64,000 nucleotides of DNA from Metopolophium dirhodum (lineage: Eukaryota > Arthropoda > Insecta > Hemiptera > Aphididae), in assembly GCF_019925205.1 (NCBI RefSeq), contig NC_083560.1, forward strand, positions 46,236,270-46,300,269, written 5' to 3'. The notes beneath the pieces were generated by a model. The model ran no database searches, was not told the DNA's origin, and worked only from the letters and a program-made list of their open reading frames with translations. This document shows positions 37,921-51,057 of the stretch, piece after piece. The position numbers were made by a program, and so were the translations under genes. The stretch's first letter is position 1. The number at the start of each line of letters is the position of its first letter.

Positions 37921-38686
37921 TAATGAGATAATATGCGCGCGCGTCATTCTTTTAATGGATACAACAGCTACAACACACAATATACGTATTATTATTATTA
38001 TTATTACTATGGTAATATATTATATTAGTGTAATATGTGTATTTTTGTCGGTAAACCGCACTATTACGACGAGCGCGCAGCGGCGACTAAGACACAGCTA
38101 TCCTTTTTTTTTTCTAAAAAATTATTTATTAACGACAGCTAGTCTGAGCACCATTTTTTTTCCCCCGTCCTTTCGTTTTTACATTTTTTCCTCCTTGTTT
38201 TTGACACGCCCCGACGATACGTCGTGTGTCTGCGTGCTGCAGTTTCGGTCGAAAAAAACGGATATGACAGTTGCCACGAATATTATAATATTTGAACCGA
38301 TTTCTTATCAGAAATCTAGAAAAACATGGAAAGGTCAGGCCCCCCTCATAATTCAGACGAGGACATTTGGTACACTTTTGTGATGCAAAGTAATACTTAA
38401 TGCAGACACAAACGTCACGTGATATTATTTGAAATCTTACGAAACGTATACGCATTGACAATAATATTATAGAATACTATTATAGAAAACATTGTCCTCG
38501 TTTAGCAGAGGTTTTTTTTTGAAAGAAAAAACAGACATGCAGAGAAATTGGCAGAATGAGATTTCAAGAACGGAAGGGACATGTCTCTCTGTAAGCTTTC
38601 TTTTAGTTATCATTAATAATTTTTTTTTTTAAGCTATACAGGACATGGAGGCGTTTTGCTGCTATAGAAAACTATTGGTACCTATA

Positions 38687-38812
38687 GAACCGTGATTCCT
38701 TAAATCGTCCACGATCATATTATGCAGAGTCTTCGATCCTCGTCTTTCTCTCTCCAAGCTTTCCAGATCCTTGGTGACACGATCTAACGATCGTTGGCGG
38801 GGTCCATCTCCG
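38687..38812 (-). pseudogene. Possible LINE ORF2 C-terminal scrap
   Basis: On the minus strand, one frame reads GDGPRQRSLDRVTKDLESLE, then RERRGSKTLHNMIVDDLRNH. The GpRQR..DrV.kDLe.L pattern resembles the RGRPrqrW.D.v.kDL..L tail of insect non-LTR retrotransposon proteins. The usual Trp is missing and nothing upstream looks like reverse transcriptase, so the call is weak. Confidence 0.38.
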
Positions 38813-39894
38813 ATATCTCTATTTCCGTGTGGCTATTATACTTATTAACGCGTCATGATGTATCGTTTTGTCCTTAGCGTTTCAGATATAGCCACCGCCT
38901 ATTTCAGGCCTTTAGAATTAAACTGCAGACTTTGAATATATTATTTTCAATCTCCTCATTTTTCCTACGTCATATCCCTGATTTCTACGAGTCAAGCGAT
39001 GGATTGTACCTATATCTTTCTTAACAAGTTGACTGCCTCGTGTATTGTATGTGACATACGTACAATTTTAAATTATTGCCTTTCATATTCCACTTATACT
39101 TGCGAATTTCGTCTTTAGCATCATATATGATAGGTACTCAACATTTTTTGAGATTATTTACTAATTATTTTTATCTAGAGAATTTCTCATGACAGAAATA
39201 CTAAAAAAAGACTGAGTATCATATTATATTATGATTTGATACTCAAGGCTTTTGTGGCAAGATCGGTGAAATTGGTAGGGCAGTCGACTTGTTAAGAGTT
39301 TTCTTTAAAACATCCTGAGGAATTTCAACTCATCGCGTCTTCTCTCGAATTGATAAAATATATACCACCGAAATCATTCGTAAGCAACTGTTTTTTTTTA
39401 TTTTTCAATCGACATTCAATCCGACCGGCTGCTGCAATCGCTATAATAATGGTACTCATCGCCTATCCATATTATTACGAGCATATTATATTATATTATA
39501 TATAGACGGCGCGTATTACATTTTCCCCGTCCCGCGGTCCGGTATTATATACACAAGAATTATTACACTCCTCTAATTTAGGCCGATATGCGCGGCACAG
39601 CAATAATAATAATTGTATTATATTAAAATATATATATGTTACATGATACGTATAAACCTACTGTTGCAGTAGGTAGCCCCAAACAGAGTGGGGTATTATT
39701 TTATTTTTTTCCATTGTGTTTCGCAGCGTCCCGACGGCGGGCGGAAGAATCATAATATAGGGATCCGACAAATTACATTAATATCACCGTCATTGTTTTC
39801 GTCGCGAGTACGTGATGGACATGTAGGTAGGTATATGTAGTTATTGTAGAGACCATTCGTATAATAACGTCTCCACGGTAATGTCATAATAACA

Positions 39895-39896
<2 letters not shown>

Positions 39897-39928
<32 letters not shown>

Positions 39929-40019
39929 ACTCGCTCGGATTATAATTCACGTACGGCGCGATATTAAAATTTCTGTATCGCTGCTATTACGAAGACGACG
40001 ACGACGACGACGACGACGA
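39897..40019. repeat. (CT)n and (GAC)n microsatellites
   Basis: A CT run fills 39897-39925 and a GAC/ACG trinucleotide run fills 39993-40019. They flank and enter a GC-richer patch that extends to about 40220. Confidence 0.92.
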
Positions 40020-40220
40020 TTGTTCCGACTCCCGCGGATAGTCCTGCGAGCACGACACGATGCGACGACGTGCTGCAGCTACGTAATAATAATATTACAA
40101 TATCAGGTAGGTAGGAAGTCGCCGGATTGTGCAGCTGGTTGTGGGCGGCGGTGGTACAGGCAGGTTTTTATTATTATTTTAATGATATACGACGAGGATC
40201 GCCGCGAGAGAATGCGCGCT
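39950..40220. promoter_or_regulatory. GC-richer patch in the 27-kb intron
   Basis: A CpG-rich stretch (GACTCCCGCGGATAGTCCTG, GCGACGACGTGCTGCAGC, GTGGGCGGCGGTGG) stands out from the AT-rich surroundings. A 69-codon frame (40020-40229) has no known domain. Regulatory function is only a possibility. Confidence 0.22.
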
Positions 40221-40750
40221 ATATCATAATATTTTAATGCATGGAAATAATATACTTTTTAGTCGACGCACCATATTAGCCGTTATATTGTATAGGTATT
40301 CTAAATAGGCACACCGAAAATATTATAATACTATTATGTATATACCAATAATATTTAATTACGCACTGGAACTATCGCACTGCAGACAGATGATTTATAC
40401 GAAACCATCGACGGATCGCGAACCAAAATCGAATAATCGACGCGGTTATTGATTGTGCGTCGTGCCCGGCACGTGAAATCGATTTTTAATAGTTCTCAAT
40501 ATCGGACGCCGTAAATATTACTAGGTAGGTATATGACGTGATAACGCGTTATATTATACAATTATTATTATTATTATCATTATGTCTACCTGCCATAAAT
40601 TATTATATTATTGCGATTAACTATTAGGTAGTGCCCATAACTATGTTTAACGTTTCGGTCACGAGTAATGTTACCCGTAGCTGGTATATTATAACCATAT
40701 AATTGTTCATAAAAATGATTTACTTGAAAAGCGTATATGGGCCATATGTA

Positions 40751-40975
40751 CACTACCTCAGTGGCGTAGACATGATTTATAAAAAGGTTGGGGGGGGGGG
40801 TCAAAAAAGAAAACAACTTAGCTACCTAAATGGGAGGGGAAAATTGGAAAATCCCCTTCAATTGATTCAAAATTCACATCAAACACAATATGGATGATGA
40901 ATTACTCCAAAGCCAATGGGGGGGGGGGGGGGGATCTGACCATTGGGGGTCCTTGTAAACGCCACTGCACTAACT
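40751..40975. mobile_element. Small hAT-like MITE with 7/8 matching target duplication
   Basis: The element is 40759-40967 (209 bp). It starts CAGTGGCGTAGACA and ends AACGCCACTG, an inverted match over the first nine bases and partly beyond. The flanks are CACTACCT (40751-40758) and CACTAACT (40968-40975), 7 of 8 identical. G-runs lie near both ends. CAGTGGCG ends and an 8-bp duplication place it among hAT-type MITEs. Confidence 0.72.
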
Positions 40976-42793
40976 GTAAGAAATCAGCACGGCGATTGAA
41001 ACGCGTTGTTTTGTCGTCGCGTAGTTAAACACAGCAATAAAAAATAATTATAACGACACGTCAATAAGAATGAATCACACAGTGAAATGTTAGATTTTAA
41101 AATCTAAAACTATTAGTAATAGTATTATCCGTCTTAAAAGGGACTTACAAGGTTATACATTTTATAATCCGCAGATTTTTCGTATTGTTCGAATTTCCGA
41201 CGTTACCGCTCGTCTTTATGTCGAGCGCTCAATCACGATATTATGATATTATTTATGTAACATTTAAGTGTATATATACTTCCACCACGCATGTCTGTAC
41301 GCCATAATATAATAATAATATGTAATAATATGTGTAAACATCGCACGGCAACAAGTGTCAAAATAATAAAAACAATATTATAATATTAAATAACACGTGC
41401 AACAAGTCGTATACACGTGTATAAACGATCGAAATGGCGTAAGCCAAAATAACTCGTCATTATCATATTCATATATAAATATATAATGCACGTATGTTAT
41501 GTTGTACCCATACAGTCATGGGTTGTAGAGAAAATAGGAGGGGTGCTGCTACCGTGTAAAATAAGGGTCGAATCGGAAAACTGTTACCAATATTATTAAC
41601 AACGATTTTTCTGACCGGAACATCCGGTATTTTGTATAAATATATACGCGTCTTACTCGAGGTCAAATAGTTTTAACCCGGTAAATGGTTGAATTTTTCC
41701 GCAAGTTGACGTCGGCGGTGGCGCTGTATTGCAGGGTAACGAACGGGACCTTCGTAGCTCAGCTCCTCTACAAATACGCCGCGTAGGAGGAATTACAGGA
41801 TTACAATATAAATACTGAATTTTTGGTTATCAATTACTGTTAAAAGTTGGTCAAGTGTATCGCGGTAAGTTACAGTTAAGTTTTTGATCTCAGTTAAAAT
41901 CTGCAGTTCTTATATGTCATTATATTTTAATTGTTTATTACTTACACCAAATTGTTTGGTTGTAGGTAGTTTTTAAAATATTTTTCTGACGACCACATTA
42001 TAAACAGGTCCTGTTATATTTTTAATATCGTATTTAACAGCCGGATACTTAACCAAAAATATTGATGTGTCAATATCGAATATTGCGTAAATTATTTTTT
42101 ATTGATGAGCTTTTATAAAGTTTAATTGGACGAAAAAAAATATGGCATATAAGGAATCCTACAAAATTTGTGGTATAAAATATATTCCACTCATTGTTTT
42201 AACTTATAAAAAAAAAAAATATTTATTCAACATTTTACTATATTACTTTAAGGATTTTGAAAAAAAATATTTTGAATAATCATAGGTATTTCGTACTATC
42301 GCATACTGATTATACAATTGTTTAAATACGGTATAGGTAAGTACGAAAAATTATATTTTATTGCTAAATTAATATACTCCAAACTATACCTCAAAACACT
42401 TTATTTAAATACTGAAATTGATTTGGTGTGTTAGTGACTAATGTAGCCCTCGTAGTTCATTGGCTCACAAGTGTATATTTCGGGCAGGGATGTTAGAATA
42501 GAAGACGTGATGTAATGCATTAGGTACCCTACTTAGCTAATACCTAGGTATATCGTACTTGTACAGTAGTAGTTGTAACTATATATGTAATAATATTTTA
42601 AATTATAATAATATGAATCTCGACTATAATAATAATTACTACAGCGATAATATCGTAATATTATAATAATAAAATTAAACTTTTCGTATTGTATACATCT
42701 CTCGTCCGTTGCTGTTAATTAAAATCTCCATCTCCAGCGTTCTAAACAATAATATATTATTATAATACTCGACGCCCGCCACTGTATTTACGC

Positions 42794-42798
<5 letters not shown>

Positions 42799-42826
<28 letters not shown>
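42799..42826. repeat. (CA)n microsatellite
   Basis: An uninterrupted CA run of about 28 bases. Confidence 0.93.
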
Positions 42827-42830
<4 letters not shown>

Positions 42831-43182
42831 TTATTTTTGATAGAGGTGCGCACACTATTTAACTGTTCCACGGCGGCGTATAAAGCTTATAATATTATTA
42901 TTATCATCTACGTCGTGATTCTGCTGCAGCAGCGGTCTCGTATACACGCGCCATGAAGGTATATAGTAATATTATATTAATGTGTTTATCATGGGAGGTA
43001 TTAATATAGGTATTATACGATTTACGATTAAGTCGTGACACAAATCGATCATTTCCCGGGCGTATTATTATTATAATAATTTACGACTGTTTATATCGGC
43101 TATATTATAATATGCATATTATCCGCGAACCTCCGTGCGCGCGCACGTGTACGTGTGTGTGCAAATATGTATATAATTGTTA

Positions 43183-43203
43183 ATATATATATATATATAT
43201 ATA
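43183..43203. repeat. (TA)n microsatellite
   Basis: A TA run of about 21 bases. Confidence 0.9.
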
Positions 43204-44749
43204 CCATTTTTATAATAATATCGCGTCGTAAATAGTTATTATGTATAGGTATAGTATTATTATTGCGTGTATGAATTTTCTTTCAATTATCATTAATGTA
43301 TCGATCAATTAGAATAAAATATATAATATAATATATGTTAATACTTAGGTATCTATATATACGAATAGTGATCCGTTTAACGTAAAACACTCCTCTCTAT
43401 GTCAGAAAACGGTAGTGTTTTTGAAAATATTTCTCTTATACATGATACATATTAGGCATCATTTAGGTATAGTGGACCAACATTTTGAGTGGTACCCGAA
43501 CCATCACTCCACTCCGCTCGACTATATTTTAAACTCATTTAACTCATACTATATAATCGTCCAGAATTCGATTTTTTACACATAGAAGTAGGTACACCAA
43601 AAAATATGCTGACTTGGAATAAAGAATTAAATACCTATGCACGCTGTCGATTGTCGATAAAAATGTCAGTAATTAAATTAAATTTTGTAAAAAATATAAA
43701 TAACGTTAAATACGTTTAATGTATCACTCGGTATATATTTATTATGTAGGTACCTATACTACAATATTATACAACGGACAACACTCCTACCTTCGGTTTG
43801 CTTTTATTTTATCGATAAATATCGTCAAGTACGTACCTATATTGGAAATTCGTTCAACTATGTTGAATACAGGTATATCGGTATATAAATAATATCGTAT
43901 AATATTATAATGTAATAACTGTGTTTGCGGTCATAATTTTGGTGTGGCAAATAAAAGCAGTGCAACGATCAATATAATTCTACTAAAATAATATATGAAA
44001 CTCGCGGTAGACGTTTAGTCACGGTTCTGCGTCGCTGACCCCGCAGTTACCTATATCGGTACGATAAAGTTTGATGGTTTGACGTGTTTTCAAAACACAG
44101 ATTTCGTTTAAACGCATTATTATATAATATGTATAATATTCTATATTAAACTACGCGAGATATTTTTTTTAGAATTAACTTTTGGCAAAACACATAATCG
44201 AATAATAATAATCCGTAAAAGCTTATTTGAGTTATAGACTCAGTGTGTGTACATACTCTCGGCCAAAGTCGACCGCCGCGTATCGATTTGTTGATGTATT
44301 TTATATACGTAAATGGGAGATTTAAAGCTGCAGCAGTGGTTTGCTGTCCCTGCCAACGACAAACGCGGAATCGGAGTTCAGACGTGGTGTAAAATTCAAA
44401 CGTACGGTGACCGATCGAACGATATGAAATGGATTCAAAACACAGATATGAATTTGTCGTGAAGTCTGCCAGAGTCCGATTTTCTCACGTTTTCGATTTT
44501 ATCTCCATATTATATTATTATAAGCCGGTTCAAAATTAATTGGGCGAATTGACTATAGACAACACTGTCCGTATATGATATATAATATAATATGTACCTA
44601 ACCGACTTTTTGGTAAACTACAAATGATGCGAAAATAGATTGAAAATCCGAGCAAGCCGATCTCTCTCGTTATAATATAAGCGTCACGAGTCAAAGACCA
44701 ATTCAAATCCGTTTTCGCAGAATCTACGGCCATAAACGAGTGATGAAAT

Positions 44750-45560
44750 ATTATTATATCGTACTCGCGGCTCTACGACGCTTATGTCTCCGGCGGGGGC
44801 GGCGTGAACCGTTTAAACGATTTATATACACAAACCCACACATAAATATAATACGATTTCAACAACAATGCAACGACGGCGCATAAATGTTTTTCCAGAC
44901 GTTGGCAAAGGCGTCGGAGGGTCTGTTTTTGTTGTTATTATTATTATTATTATTGTCCGGTAATGGTCTGCGTTTTTGTAGTCGGTGTCAGAGAGCGGGC
45001 CGAGCGGACGAGCGATTCCCACGGCCGCGTGTGCGACGACAGACGTCAGACCCGCCGCCGCCGTCACTTCCACGCCCTAGCCGTTTTTCTTCACATTTTC
45101 ATTCTTTTCCGACTCGTGTTAAATTACAAAGTCTACCTACTATATACGATCGTTGCGTTTTATTTCATTATTATTACAGTCTATACGGTCGTACCTACAC
45201 TTATTATTATTTTTATACGTACACAGCCGCGTGCTGCAACACTGCTGCAGCGTTTTATACACACCCCCCCCCCCCCCCAACCCCGCAACCCCGCAACCCA
45301 TCACCTTCACTATCGCCTCGCAGACAGACATGTTGATACATATTATTGTACGTGTGCGGTGGTGGTGTAATATCGCAGACGGCCCGGCGGTGAAACGGAA
45401 AAGCGGACATTGCGCACGGGTTGGGGGAGGGAGGCGAAACATGGTAGGGGGCGGTGACGGGAGGGGTGGTTGTTGGATACAAAGGTTTTAAACTCCCCGA
45501 CATAAATCACGCCCTGCCCGCCAACGTCCGACACACCGTCGCAATCGTTTGCGTCCGAAC
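44750..45560. promoter_or_regulatory. Largest GC-rich island of the 27-kb intron
   Basis: Across about 800 bp the sequence is much richer in G, C and CpG than the rest of the window (for example CTCCGGCGGGGGCGGCGTG, GAGCGGGCCGAGCGGACGAG, GACCCGCCGCCGCCGTCAC), with a poly-C run near 45265-45280 and CCCCGCAA repeats after it. Overlapping frames up to 149 codons on both strands are compositional and lack domains. A regulatory island, or the promoter and first exon of an alternative or nested transcript, are possible readings. Confidence 0.3.
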
Positions 45561-46402
45561 GCGGCAGCGATTAAAAACCTCAGTTTCGCGTCGTGTATTC
45601 ACAAACACATATTATAGATATTACCTACATAATATTATGGTGTATACAGAGCGGTCTGTTGTTAATACCGCACGGACATCTGTTTATTTTGTCGGTCAAT
45701 TTTTCGACTTCAAAAATGGGTATTTTAAAAATTAATTTGATTTTTTGGGGGGGTTTGAATATGATAATATTATATTATCGCTTCATCACCCGGTGAATAT
45801 ATAGGCACTCGAAAACACCAATGTGTAGGAAATTCGGAAAACGGAAGAAACTATTCGTATCGGATATGACACACAGTGATGATGCAATGCTTTGCAAAAC
45901 TCTTTCAAGACAATCTATCAAAGGGGAAATCCTTTATTCCGGAACCACAGGATAATATAATAATAAAAGACGTGGAAATAAAGAAATATTGTGAATTGCA
46001 GGACAATCAGGACTCTTCCTCTAGAGCGACACGTATATGAACCAAAGACACGACGTTATTATTCTATATAATGAACTCGATGGTGGAAGTGTGCAGTGCA
46101 CAATAATGGACTTTTAAGGCCTGAATGCACTGACCCGACACACCCTAAAACGGCTAAAACTAAAAACAGTATACCTACATAAAATGCGTAACAAGAGTTT
46201 CGTGTTCTAGAGCGGAATATGCTTGCAAAGAGATCAATATATCGACGTACATAATATAATATTATAAAAATATAAAATACACATACTATATATTATTATA
46301 ATATGTTGAACGCGATCGGCGATAATAGTTCATTATTCGTCTATAATATATAAACACACAATAATAACATTATAATAATATAAGAATATAATATGTCGAG
46401 TC

Positions 46403-46933
46403 TAGGGCTCGGAAGTGGTTGCGTTTGCATGTTTTTTTTTGGGCTATTAGATTTATTGCTAAGTAAACTTGACATTAATTTCACGACACTGCGAAAAAAA
46501 TATTAAAAGTTCATAGTGCATATTTAGTGATTTTGTGGTTTTAAAAGCATATTTCTCAATTTTACCATTTTTTAGAGTATATTGGATGATTAATGATAAT
46601 ATTATGTTGGTAATATAGATTGAACATTTAACAGTAAAAACAAAAAAGACTTTATAATGTAAGTATCTATACCTAGGTATATATTTATTTTGAGAGCTTT
46701 CACTAGGTATATAGTAATATAAAATAGCACAATAGTATCGTGTTTTTTAAAATCCCTAGTTGAAATACAATTTCTCGTTTTTATTAATAAATATTAAGTG
46801 CAAATTATAAAACGTAAAAATATTTGTATTTATTACAATTGAAAATTTTCATATTTATAAAGCATATTTGTCCTATTTTAAGCGTATAAGTACATGTACA
46901 GTACTTTTTAAGTGCGTTAAGTTCGGAGCCCTA
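46403..46933. mobile_element. Candidate hAT-like element without visible target duplication
   Basis: It starts TAGGGCTCGGAAG and ends with the inverse GTTCGGAGCCCTA, 11 of 13 matching. The interior (~500 bp) is AT-rich with repeated AGCATATTT words, as in many old hAT copies. The flanking octamers do not match, so it may be old or degraded. Confidence 0.5.
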
Positions 46934-49584
46934 AGTATGACTTATGAAAGCTTATGTTTTACCGGAAGTCCGGAACAAACGAATGGATAACGTCGCGACG
47001 ACCATTATTGAGACAGTTCTTCGAAACCGACCGCAGTATGTGCGATTTGCTTTATTGCACTACAACTGTTGTATATAGCGTAATATTATACGAAACGAAC
47101 TTTGTGGCATGATAACATAATAATCCATTAATCCATTAGTCAATAGTCGCCGTCTGTATAATATCCATGTATTATAATATTACCTATAATAATAATAATA
47201 ATATACCACACGAGCGTTTCATGAATTTCTCGCCTGCCACAAACAACGTCTGCCGCGCTCTATACGATACGATTCACTAATTATAATTAATAATAATAAT
47301 GATAATATAAGGGTTTATCGTAGAGACAATGAAGACCTTCGATCTGTTTTCCACGCAATCTATATAATTATTAAAATAAAAGGACGGTACGCGTATGTAC
47401 GGTAGTATGCGCATTCAAATATACGTAGGTAGTATTGTGTACTTATAGTATTCTAGTAACAATATAACACGAATCCACCTAACCTAACCCCTACTCACGA
47501 CTTATAAATAATACGACTTCGAGGACGGAATCACAATAATTAGATACTGTCGCGGCGGCATAACGTTTAAAAAACTTATAAGTGGATGTTACGCGATGTT
47601 CACGCACCCTCGAAGATGACCGGCTGGCTGTCAGGACCGTCTCCCGCAGGCCTACTATAATTATTATGTAGACGGACTTCCGTCGAAAGTGCAGAGATGT
47701 ATATGAAATCGTACAGTCGGCGGATGAACTTGTGGCCATTTTCAGGTGACGTGTCACTTCACACCGATTTCTATAATGATATTATATATATAATAAAAGG
47801 CCAATATTTATTTTAGTATAATACTTATAGCAGCGACGACACTCGACAAATGCCAAATTTTTACTAAAAAGCTGTGATAAATTTTCTAATTTTATTTTAA
47901 AATAATCAAAATATTTCTCGTTGCCCACCTAAACCGAATTTGATTACTAGACAAACACAAGGATCATACACGCGGATCGAGATAAACTGATTCGGAGGGG
48001 CTCATCCCACCGGTTTTACTTTTTCATAGGTAATCTTCATAATAAATTCACACGAAGTATATAGGTATCGAATGTTATACAACCGTATATCCTCATATTA
48101 AAAGAAAGTTTGAATTAAGTTCGTAATTATGTACAATATCGAATGACTGAGGCCCGTTCCTGCCAAAAATTAATAGTGCTATTTCCGTCACATCTCGATT
48201 CCACCAGAATTAAAAATGGTTCAATTCCCATTCCCGCCAATTTCCTTGTTAGGATGAAATTATCATTTTATTAGTAATTTAATTTATTATAAGTACAAGG
48301 ATTGGTATATTGACTGCACGGAAATCAGAAATGTCAACATTATTGTATCGAATTATATCAACACAAAGTCATAAATGCTAGTGCACATCAGTGAATCGGG
48401 TTAACTTCAACTAATATTTTTGAATGTTTTTTTTTTTTTTGGAGGAGTAGGAGGAGGATATATTATATGGGTTTTTACAATATTGAAAATTGAATAGTTC
48501 CTATCATAATTCTTTTAAAAATAACATCAGTTTTACATAATATTACGTTTTTCGACTCGACGAATACACACAGTAAGTCGATTTTTGAAATGTTGCACTG
48601 TCATAATGGCATGTGTAGAAACAACAAAACCGTGGGGAGTAATAATAATAAAATTGATTGATGCCGAAATTCCCGTTGTGAGGCCGTCAAACTGTCGCCC
48701 GTTTGATAAAATGCTCCGTCCGCTGTTGCATGATAACTAAATTTCCGTTTGATTAGACAACAATAAGGGATATATTTTTAGTTATTCGAAAGCTCATATA
48801 CCGAGATAGACTCTACTGAAAAACCCTATTTATGAAGTACACCTCTTACATGGTGTTGTTCATCTATTAATAGAAGCGTATAGTATAATTAATTTTGCAA
48901 GTGAAACAAATTAAAGCTTTCTTTGTAAATCCGAAAAAAATGTACGTTGATGGAACTTTTTTTGATATTTTCATAAATTGATCTTAGAACAATAATTCAC
49001 GTTAACAGGTTAACTATGTGCATGGATTTTAAAATTATTATTATGTTCTTCTTTATTATTTTATATCTATTATTTTGTGTGAAATGATACAAATTTGACC
49101 AGCTTTAGTCAGCAGTTAATTGTTATTGAATATAGATTAATAAATATTGGGGATACCAGGTAAATTGGCGGAAAATAGAAATTAACCTTTTTCTCAATTT
49201 CGGCGGAAACGGCTAATCCCCCGCGAGTATCGTTAACGCTTTGGACGCGCTGCAATCATCAACTCTAATACTCGAGGATTATTTTTAACATCAACGACAA
49301 GACGAACGCTGCAAGTTTCGTTCAAACTATATTTCATCGCTCTGCTGTCTTAATTTATGTTCTATTTTTTTTTTTTTTGTCTATTTAAGGTCGTTACTTT
49401 TTTTTATACGAGGGGAGATTCGTTAGGTAATATAAACAGAAGACACTAACGCGGTTCAGTGTTGTTGTACTGAGACACATAGTATATTGTGTATACACGA
49501 GTATAACAGTCATAATACGTGTATACAGTATAAAGTGCAGTGCACCGGTATGATGTATTATAGACGTGCGCAACTTGGCACTTG

Positions 49585-49631
49585 TATATATATATATATA
49601 TATATATATATGACGAGTGTGTGTGTGTGTG
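49585..49631. repeat. (TA)n followed by (GT)n
   Basis: A TA run at 49585-49611 is followed, after ACGA, by a GT run at 49617-49631. Confidence 0.9.
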
Positions 49632-50592
49632 AGTTATACTTGTGTATATAGATTTATGGTAGGCGAGGTGCAGTGTTTGGTAATAATTTAACGCGATTAC
49701 AAGCGTCGATAAGTCAACATTTTCTCTAAATCCGCAATAGGATTAACCACGATTAATTATTGCGCCCGTTACCACGAGCACCGTGTGTGTACAACGAACC
49801 ATATACCTATTATACTGTGATGGTGAGTATATATATAATGCTGATGCGATGTGTGATTGGTATACACGCGTATACGCGAGGTCGTTAGACGGTCGTATAT
49901 GGTGCAGTGCGTATATATCGTTTGCCTAACTGCACTTGCAGTCCACGTATATAGAGTGTAAAGTATAATTTATAATATCATTACTATATAGGTACGTATG
50001 CGACAAGCAGGTGCTGATCCGCGTATAATGTACCTACGTATACAGATTGAATCGATCTATGGTATTCTGGTGGAATTGCAGAATTAAATATAATAAAGCG
50101 AATAATTATTGTTAAATCCTACAGATACTACCTATATTATTTATACATGGTGGGCCAACGTGTTTTACCACGATGTCAACTCAGTTTTATAACCGTCAAG
50201 TAGTGGGTGGGTATGTGATACGTATTATAATAATGTCCGGGTGCACTAACTGTTTCTATTAAAAATGCGTCGACATACTCAAAATAGTGAATAGAGCAAG
50301 GTGATAGGGACATTTTTCTGGTGTGACTAGAATTGTGAATCAGCAGCACAGATAATTGATGTTCTAAACTAAAATAATTAAAAAGCTGGTGAGGGGGTTA
50401 AGGCCCCAAGAACCCCTCCCCCAATTATGCCTGTATGCAATAGAGTATGGCGAGGAAGTTTACAAGTGCATCAATCGCGAAAAATACTGCTCGTAGACTG
50501 CAAACTTCCAGTACATAAGCGCCATCTTACCGCGAGGGTTACGGGTCCGGTATCTCTGAGTAGTTACCTAATACCACGGATACCGTAGGTAT

Positions 50593-51057
50593 GTCCGTAT
50601 CAGGGACAGGAACCCTTTAAATATATCGGTATCGGTTCTGGTACTGGTTCTCCAAAAATAAAATAACTGTTCCGGTTCAGTTCTGGCTTTTTTTTTTAAA
50701 AATAAGGGTATTGGTTCAAATAACTTCGGTACCGGTTCCAGATAATTTAGTTACCTAAAAGTATAATTATTTTAAATACCTATCCAGAATACGGGTTTAA
50801 TTAATAGCATGAGAAATATTAGAAGACTCATTATTAGATTATACATAATTAAAACAGTGATACCATTAAATTATAATAAATAAAATTATTTTATTTTTGA
50901 ACCTAAAAGAACATATTTAATTTAAAAATTCCAGTTCGTTTCCGGTAATTTATTTATTGAAATACAGGTTTTGGTTCTGGTTCCGGTTCTTAATATTTTA
51001 AAGGTTCCGGTTCCAGAACAGGTTCTTTTAGGTTCGGTTCCAGTCCCTGGTCCGTAA
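50593..51057. mobile_element. hAT-like MITE with 7/8 matching target duplication
   Basis: The element is 50601-51049 (449 bp). It starts CAGGGACAGGAACC and ends GGTTCCAGTCCCTG; the ends differ at one of 14 positions. It is flanked by GTCCGTAT (50593-50600) and GTCCGTAA (51050-51057). Many GGTTCCGGTTC/GGTTCTGGTTC words lie near both ends, a subterminal repeat arrangement like that of the 14311 element but with different sequence. The interior is AT-rich and non-coding. Confidence 0.85.

Noticed and set aside
37297..38461. Frames of 110-142 codons on both strands
   Set aside because: Low-complexity translations of trinucleotide repeats and GC-rich sequence; mutually overlapping.
39255..39345. 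tRNA-like string (AAGATCGGTGAAATTGGTAG)
   Set aside because: The D-loop-like motif is present, but acceptor, anticodon and T arms cannot be paired into a cloverleaf.
41690..41810. Minus-strand exon-like segment (FVEELSYEGPVRYPAI, then QRHRRRQLAEKFNHLPG)
   Set aside because: Only ~39 codons between stops, does not fit the receptor family and lacks a clear acceptor and donor pair.
44887..45370. Overlapping plus-strand frames of 149 and 135 codons
   Set aside because: They consist of Leu, Pro and Tyr runs produced by microsatellites and the GC island. They overlap each other and minus-strand frames and show no domain, signal or splice support.
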